A stretch of DNA of 38,517 nucleotides from Desulfobulbaceae bacterium (GTDB lineage: Bacteria; Desulfobacterota; Desulfobulbia; Desulfobulbales; Desulfurivibrionaceae): the NCBI GenBank assembly GCA_003517965.1, contig DOZO01000039.1, positions 1-38,517 on the forward strand. Reading direction: 5' to 3'. Position numbers and translations under genes: made by a program. Below, one piece after another: positions 33,885-38,517 of the stretch. The notes beneath the pieces are model-generated. The model was not told the origin of the DNA. It searched no databases and saw only the letters and a program-made list of their open reading frames with translations. Position 1 is the stretch's first letter; every line of letters begins with the position of its first letter.

Positions 33885-34922
33885 TTAAGGGATAAGGTCT
33901 GAAACCGAATCCGGCCTGATGGCGCGCAAGTATTCTGGTGCGACGAGGGTCAGGTAATTGGGCATGCTCGCAGCCTCCGAGGCTTCGTCGTGTTCCTGCA
34001 GCCAGGTGTACTGGTTGTCCAGATGGGAAAAAAGGCTGTTGGCCAACGCCACTTTGATGGTTGTCCGACACCAGACATCTTCAATATCCTGAGCAGAAAG
34101 CTTGAAACTTTTGGCAACCATGGTCTTGGCCGCTGCTGGCTCGCTCTTCGCGTACTGTTCGGCCCGGACCAGGGCTCTCAAAACCCTGGGGGCCGCCTGG
34201 AGGTTGAGCGGGATATCGAGTCTGGTCGTGAGGATGGCATGAACGGGAAAAAGGCCAGGCTCGGCAAAGACCACTGCCTTGTCGCCAAGGGTATGGGCTG
34301 CATTAGTGAGCATGCGACTGGACATGGAAAATCCGTCGATTTCGCCATTGAGCAGGGCGGGCTGAAAGGCCTCCGGCTCCATGAACACCCGGACAACCTC
34401 ATTGTGTTTCAGACCATGCTTAATCATGAACAGGTCGAGAAAGATATGACTCATAATCCCTTTCTTTACCCCGAGCCGCTTACCTTTGAGATCCTCGGGC
34501 TTGGCGATGCCCTGGTCACGACGGGCGATAATCCTGACGGAATTATCATCGTCAAGAACTGTGGCCAGGATGGCAAAGGGGGTGCGTTGGGGATCGGCCA
34601 GGACAATTGGTGGCTCCGCACTCACGGCAAAGTTGCACTCCCCTTGCAACATCCCGGTAAAGGCCTGTCTGCCATCAAGGTCTTTCAGCGTCACGCTGAG
34701 ACCCTCTTCGGCAAAATATCCTTGTTTCAAGGCAATCAGAGGAAGGATGTTGGTGATGCCGCCATGGCAGAAAGTCAGGGCGCCGAGCGCAGGTTGCGGT
34801 TTTGGAGCGGCTGGATCTTCTGGTTGCTTGCACCCGACGATGAGGGCCAGCAAGATCAGACTCACGGCCAGATAACATCGGATAGACGCACAAAAAACAA
34901 GATTGCCTGCATGATAGCGCAT
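33885..34922 (-). CDS. Orphan ABC-type substrate-binding lipoprotein (NMT1/SsuA-like)
   Basis: About 345 aa from ATG 34922, with AGGAG 7 nt upstream. A lipoprotein signal ends in LIVGC (C31). The mature protein is a type II periplasmic binding fold of the nitrate/sulfonate/thiamine-precursor class: LTFCHGGITNILPLIALKQGYFAEEGLSV, split here as LTFCHGGITN and LIALKQGYFAEEGL, then EDLKGKRLGVKKGIMSHIF and an A-x-x-L-NGEIDGF segment. It would capture an oxyanion or small organic ligand. No permease or ATPase gene is adjacent, so it either serves a distant transporter or is a sensor/binding protein for another system. Confidence 0.88.
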   Translation of the reverse strand: MRYHAGNLVFCASIRCYLAVSLILLALIVGCKQPEDPAAPKPQPALGALTFCHGGITNILPLIALKQGYFAEEGLSVTLKDLDGRQAFTGMLQGECNFAVSAEPPIVLADPQRTPFAILATVLDDDNSVRIIARRDQGIAKPEDLKGKRLGVKKGIMSHIFLDLFMIKHGLKHNEVVRVFMEPEAFQPALLNGEIDGFSMSSRMLTNAAHTLGDKAVVFAEPGLFPVHAILTTRLDIPLNLQAAPRVLRALVRAEQYAKSEPAAAKTMVAKSFKLSAQDIEDVWCRTTIKVALANSLFSHLDNQYTWLQEHDEASEAASMPNYLTLVAPEYLRAIRPDSVSDLIP

Positions 34923-35108
34923 GACCTGACTCCTGTTTACCCAGACTGCCAAGTTCCGGGTCGAATCAGGCATGGATTAATGGAGATTATGGCTTACAGC
35001 TAATCCTCCAACAAACAATCGTCAAAGTCAAAGAAAAAATAGTTCCTCTCGAGAATCGGTGCGAAGAATTTTGTTGAAGAGTTGAAAAGCATGAGCCTCA
35101 TCAGTTAC

Positions 35109-35386
35109 TTAGAAGGTGCGAAACTTACTATGGCATCCGGGGACATCCTCTATAAGATACTGCGGCTTGTTGTCGACCTTCACGGCCAGATCGCAGTAGG
35201 TTCCGCGAATACAAAATTCACTCGTGATCTCGGATATTTGTCAAAGCCAAACACAGTGGCGACGATATCGGCAACAATGGTCACCGTGTCGGCCTCGTTG
35301 ACATCTCTATCCTTGGCGCTGGCCAGTATCTTTTGGAACCCACCGAGAGTTTTAGCTATTCTATCGGAAACCTTTTTAGGGATCAT
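35109..35386 (-). pseudogene. Frameshifted, truncated nuclease-like gene (HsdR-N-like)
   Basis: From ATG 35386 the frame reads MIPKKVSDRIAKTLGGFQKI and continues DVNEADTVTIVADIVATVFGFDKY. At about 35236 one base is missing; the next frame continues SEITSEFCIRGTYCDLAVKV then DNKPQYLIE, and is followed by unrelated sequence and a TAA at 35109. The joined product resembles a family of small type I restriction-subunit N-terminus-like proteins with a PD-(D/E)xK core (D in YCDLAV, E in LIE); the final lysine segment is lost. Family assignment is from memory. It lies 13 nt after a small membrane-protein gene. Confidence 0.7.
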
Positions 35387-35398
35387 AGTGAGCAATTC

Positions 35399-35614
35399 TT
35401 ATATAGTCGTGTTTATTTTAGGGGATGTCCCATTACCGCGGCCTGACTGTTGTTCTATTATTCTGATGATCTTCTCCAGGTTGGCGTTGGTCTCAATCGC
35501 CTCCCTGCGGATCCTCATAATGAAAAAAGGGACCAGAATGGACACGACGATTAAAACCAGCATCGCGACGATTAAAAGGAAACTTAATCCAGCAAGAATT
35601 GAACCAGAATACAT
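35399..35614 (-). CDS. Small single-TM membrane protein
   Basis: 71 aa. An excellent ribosome-binding site, GGAGGTGAT, precedes the ATG. One long TM helix (about 5-32, GLSFLLIVAMLVLIVVSILV) is followed by a basic, then polar cytoplasmic tail with a short helix (AIETNANLEKIIRIIEQQS). No family recognised. The remnant nuclease-like gene follows 12 nt downstream, so the two may once have formed an operon. Confidence 0.72.
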   Translation of the reverse strand: MYSGSILAGLSFLLIVAMLVLIVVSILVPFFIMRIRREAIETNANLEKIIRIIEQQSGRGNGTSPKINTTI

Positions 35615-35722
35615 TTATCACCTCCGCTATTTTTATTGCTTTTTCGCCTTTCTCCAGGACAATTGTCAGGTTTGACATTTTGACTTTCAATAGATAAAAG
35701 GTCCGCGTCGCGCTCTTAATTT

Positions 35723-37837
35723 TCAGGTCAGACCGCGCTGGTAGTTGAAGAGTGTGGTCTCCGGCAGGGACTGGTCCACGGCAATGGCGGCCAGCACCTG
35801 CCTGCCCTTGGCGGACAGTGCCCCGCAATGGCTCAAATCGGCGATGATCCGGGTGCAGCCCATCTCCTTGAGTGCGGCGAGATGCCCCAGCAGGGAAAAA
35901 TCCTGCTCCGCCAGAACCTCGGTGAGATCGTGGCGCTGGAAAACGCGGTACCCTTCACCCCCTTCCGCCCGCAGCACCGAACCGGGCCGTACCCCGCGGA
36001 TCGGGATGCGGGAAAGCATCACCGGCAACGGGCTGTAGACGGTAATCGCCAGAGGAGGCAGAGATTCAGCCCGGCGGCAGAGTTCCCGCAGGTTCTTGCG
36101 GTCATCCTCCAGATCGGCGGTGAGTTCGGCAAGGCCCAGCTCCTGCCAGGCGAGGGCGGCCTGGCTGTTCAGGGTGTAGCAGCGGAAACCGCCCAGCAGG
36201 GTCAGGCCGGAGAGGCCGACGAACAGGGGAATATGCCCCAGATTGTTGAGGCGAAAGCAGCGAAAGCCCTGCCCGGTCAGCATCCCGACGGCCCGGCGGT
36301 ATTCGTCCCACTCCGGGCCGAAGAGTATGGGCGGGATCTCCCAGCTGATCCGTGCCAGTTGTTCAGGCCGTAGAGAGCCAAACTTTTTCATGGCCGCCAG
36401 GGTCTCCGAGGTCAGGGGCAGCTCAAGCCGGTCAACCTCCGGTTCATTCAGCAGCCGGAGGTCCTGGGGTTCCCTGCCCCGCACGGTCAGGGCCGGGACA
36501 GAGGGGGGCTGAGGTGCGGAAGCGGGCAGTAGAGCGGTCAGAGCCTCTTGCCTGGTTTGTTCCAGGCTCTCTTTTTGGGTCTGGCTTTTTTCCGGCACGG
36601 CCACCTCAGCAAGGGTGGTCAGGCAAGTCTCCGGGCTCAGGGTAAAGGCGGCCTTGCCCCCCACTTTAAAAATCTTGTCCCCCACCTGAAAAAAGCCGCC
36701 CTTGTCGGGAATTCGCACCCGGACAAAATCCCCGGCCTTGACGACTTTAAGTTTTTTCTCTTCTATCCAAAGCTCCCGCACCGTAAAGCCGGTACCGGCC
36801 TGATCGTTTTGGGGCTGGACGCGAATCCGGTCCCCCACATGCAGTCGATCGCTGGTCATAAACCCGACCATGCCACCGCGCAGCGAAGTCACCTCGCCAA
36901 GCTGCTTGCCCAGGGTACCCTGCTTGGAGGAATCGGCAATCCCCGCCGGAATCGAACCGGAAAGAAAGCCTTTGGTCGCCTGACGACCAAAAGAGAGAGC
37001 CAACTGCTCTTCTGCCTCCTGCATCGCCTGCTTGCGTCCGCTTTCCGGGGCATCCAACACCAGCCGGTAGGCCGCCACCACCCGGGCCACATACTCGGCG
37101 CTCTTCATCCTGCCCTCGATCTTGAGGCTGATGACCCCGGCCTTGAGCAGCTGGGGCAGTAGCGAAAGGGCAGAAAAATCGCTGGTGGAAAAATGATAGC
37201 CTGGCTGTTCTTGGTTGAGATACTTGCGACGGCAGGGCTGGGCGCAGCGGCCCCGGTTGCCGCTCATGCCGCTGGCAGCGGAAGAAAACAGGCACTGGCC
37301 GGAAACGGAAAAACATAAAGCCCCGTGGACGAAATGCTCCAGCTCGATGGTGCTCTGCCGGCGAATGGCCGTGATCTCGGCCAGGGAGAGTTCCCGGGCC
37401 AGCACCGCCCGAGTAAAGCCCATTTGCTCAAGCATGTTGACCCCGGTCGCATTGTGCACGGCCAGCTGGGTTGAGGCGTGCAGGGGCAGCTGGGGAAAAT
37501 GATTTTTGGCCAGCCGCCAGACCCCAAGATCCTGGATGATCAGGCCGTCGATCCCGATCCCGGTCAGGTCGGCCAAAAGCTCCACCAACTGGGGCAGCTC
37601 CTTTTCCTTGATCAGGGTATTGAGGGCGATGTAGAGCCGCCGTCGTTGTCGGTGGGCATGGGCGGTCATCTTCTCCACCTCGGGCAGAGTGAAATTCTTG
37701 GCCTTGGCCCGGGCGGAAAACTCCTTTAAGCCGCAATACACGGCATCGGCCCCGTTCTCCAGGGCGGCGAAAAATGACTCCAGGCTTCCCGCCGGGGCCA
37801 GAAGTTCCGTTTTTCTATTTACTTTCTGGTTGGTCAT
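35723..37837 (-). CDS. U32-family protein, RlhA-like (23S rRNA hydroxylation) or collagenase-like peptidase
   Basis: About 704 aa from ATG 37837, with GAGGA upstream; an in-frame GTG at 37984 lacks support. The N-terminal U32 barrel starts ELLAPAGSLESFFAALENGADAVYCG and has the cysteine-rich signature HGALCFSVSGQCLFSS followed by GNRGRCAQPCRRKY. A middle region resembling DUF3656 and a third C-terminal domain give the long architecture of E. coli RlhA (YdcP), which hydroxylates C2501 of 23S rRNA, rather than the shorter TrhP. The older annotation is peptidase. The function is inferred from architecture. Its last 35 nt are duplicated near 33609. Confidence 0.85.
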   Translation of the reverse strand: MTNQKVNRKTELLAPAGSLESFFAALENGADAVYCGLKEFSARAKAKNFTLPEVEKMTAHAHRQRRRLYIALNTLIKEKELPQLVELLADLTGIGIDGLIIQDLGVWRLAKNHFPQLPLHASTQLAVHNATGVNMLEQMGFTRAVLARELSLAEITAIRRQSTIELEHFVHGALCFSVSGQCLFSSAASGMSGNRGRCAQPCRRKYLNQEQPGYHFSTSDFSALSLLPQLLKAGVISLKIEGRMKSAEYVARVVAAYRLVLDAPESGRKQAMQEAEEQLALSFGRQATKGFLSGSIPAGIADSSKQGTLGKQLGEVTSLRGGMVGFMTSDRLHVGDRIRVQPQNDQAGTGFTVRELWIEEKKLKVVKAGDFVRVRIPDKGGFFQVGDKIFKVGGKAAFTLSPETCLTTLAEVAVPEKSQTQKESLEQTRQEALTALLPASAPQPPSVPALTVRGREPQDLRLLNEPEVDRLELPLTSETLAAMKKFGSLRPEQLARISWEIPPILFGPEWDEYRRAVGMLTGQGFRCFRLNNLGHIPLFVGLSGLTLLGGFRCYTLNSQAALAWQELGLAELTADLEDDRKNLRELCRRAESLPPLAITVYSPLPVMLSRIPIRGVRPGSVLRAEGGEGYRVFQRHDLTEVLAEQDFSLLGHLAALKEMGCTRIIADLSHCGALSAKGRQVLAAIAVDQSLPETTLFNYQRGLT

Positions 37838-38116
37838 TTTTCTTTCCTCTTTGTTGGAAGCATCACCGCACTCTGCCGTTGTTGCGGCGGGAGTCAGACT
37901 ACCACGCTCGTCAAAGCAGGGGCAATGGAAATCGGCCAACACAAAAAGGCGAATCGGTATAGCGTCCTGTATCTTATGTCCCACAAGGGATGTAGCCCTA
38001 TATCACCAGATGTCTTCTATGAAAAACAAGGGTAGATGATTACAATATAGACAAGAGGATAAGGGACTCAAGAAGAGTCTCTAAAAACAGGAAAAACAAC
38101 CTTGGGAGGAATTGCG

Positions 38117-38311
38117 ATGAAAAAGACCATGATTGCCTTTACCATTATGTTGGCCGTCGGCTTGAACGTTGCCAACAACGATTTGTATGCAGCCACGCCA
38201 GAGGCAGGTAAAAAGATCGTTGCTCCGACCTCAGTCCCAGCCCCGATCACCGCTTCGGTTCCGACTCCGGCTCCGGTTACGAAAAAAATCAAGGCAGTGG
38301 AAGGCTGTTAA
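38117..38311 (+). CDS. Small secreted proline/threonine-rich peptide with C-terminal cysteine
   Basis: 64 aa. GGAGG lies 8 nt before ATG 38117. A signal peptide (MKKTMIAFTIMLAVGLNVAN, cleavage likely after LYAA) is followed by a short mature part dominated by PTSVPAPITASVPTPAPVTKK and ending VEGC. No family recognised. Stand-alone gene with its own terminator. Confidence 0.7.
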   Translation: MKKTMIAFTIMLAVGLNVANNDLYAATPEAGKKIVAPTSVPAPITASVPTPAPVTKKIKAVEGC

Positions 38312-38347
38312 GCTGAAGGTCAGTCAGGAAGCAGGTCAATGAAGAGA

Positions 38348-38383
38348 AGCGTAGCTTGCCCAGACCAGGCAAGCACGCTTTTT
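38348..38383 (+). terminator. Rho-independent terminator after the small secreted peptide gene
   Basis: AGCGT-A-GCTTGCC (38348-38360) pairs with GGCAAGC-ACGCT (38368-38379) around a 7-nt loop, with one bulged A, followed by a run of T. Confidence 0.8.
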
Positions 38384-38517
38384 CTGGTTTTTTCAGACCA
38401 GGTGTGGTTACTTGGGGCAATTAACAATAACCCTTGTAAGCGTTCAGCAGCACCACATCTGCTTTGTCATCGGCTTGCTTATGTGCAACATGCACACTTC
38501 GCAAGCCTCTTGGTCGG

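Noticed and set aside
35082..35675. Plus-strand open frame (197 aa) across the small membrane protein and remnant gene
   Set aside because: The minus strand has the near-perfect RBS and recognisable sequence; the plus-strand frame reads as their complement.
38421..38517. Possible 3' end of a minus-strand gene running off the window (about 31 codons, ending NAYKGYC)
   Set aside because: Too short to judge; no recognisable motif and no upstream sequence to test.
1..38517. CRISPR arrays, tRNA or rRNA genes, intact IS transposases
   Set aside because: No regularly spaced direct repeats, no tRNA-like folds or rRNA sequence, and no transposase reading frame were recognised by eye.

Overview
The window looks like a chromosomal segment of an anaerobic, Gram-negative Desulfobacterota-type bacterium (Desulfobulbales-like). 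The evidence is gene content: a long enterobacterial-type IlvC, an AcnB aconitase, chemosensory proteins, and a multi-subunit membrane complex of the energy-converting hydrogenase/complex I superfamily. The lineage is an inference. No rRNA, tRNA, CRISPR array or intact transposase gene was seen.

Layout. (1) 1-3485: a methyl-accepting chemotaxis protein with a nitrate/nitrite-sensing (NIT) type sensor converges on ilvC across a strong bidirectional terminator; an FNR/CRP-type dyad lies upstream of the MCP. (2) 3863-9937: a signalling operon of a PAS-GAF hybrid histidine kinase with three receivers, CheR, a stand-alone CheB catalytic domain and a REC-GGDEF diguanylate cyclase, joined by overlaps or very short gaps. 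(3) 9997-12534: acnB on the minus strand. (4) 12535-12991: an intergenic stretch holding two colinear, highly structured repeat elements whose stems differ in sequence but keep pairing. (5) 12992-14900: a small exported protein of unknown function and a secreted erythromycin-esterase-family protein. (6) Minus strand 23246 to 14921: an RND efflux adaptor and pump, a tiny translationally coupled protein, an MscS-type channel, a FieF-like cation efflux protein and a membrane-anchored GH17 enzyme. (7) Minus strand 33501 to 23395: an eight-gene operon for a membrane complex related to hydrogenase-4/formate hydrogenlyase. (8) 33571-38517: an orphan ABC substrate-binding lipoprotein, a degraded nuclease-like gene beside a small membrane protein, a U32-family (RlhA-like) protein and a small secreted proline-rich peptide.

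The most notable system is the operon in (7). It has three Mrp-type antiporter-like subunits (two HyfB/NuoL-like, one HyfF-like), HyfC/NuoH-like and HyfE-like membrane subunits, a small subunit fused to an N-terminal two-cluster ferredoxin, and a fused NuoCD-type large subunit. The large subunit lacks both CxxC motifs that hold the NiFe centre, so this is an energy-converting-hydrogenase-related (Ehr) complex and not a hydrogenase; its substrate is unknown. The first gene encodes an excisionase-type HTH protein with an EIIA-Ntr-like domain whose phospho-accepting histidine appears lost, and two TGTCCA repeats exactly 10 bp apart precede its start. A perfect 32-nt hairpin separates two subunit genes inside the operon.

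Intergenic DNA carries several small repeat families: GTAACTATTCAG elements, TTCTG-type imperfect inverted repeats, GGTGTCCCCCGAA repeats, and a duplicated 35-nt copy of the 3' end of the U32 gene. These suggest past small-element activity around these operons.
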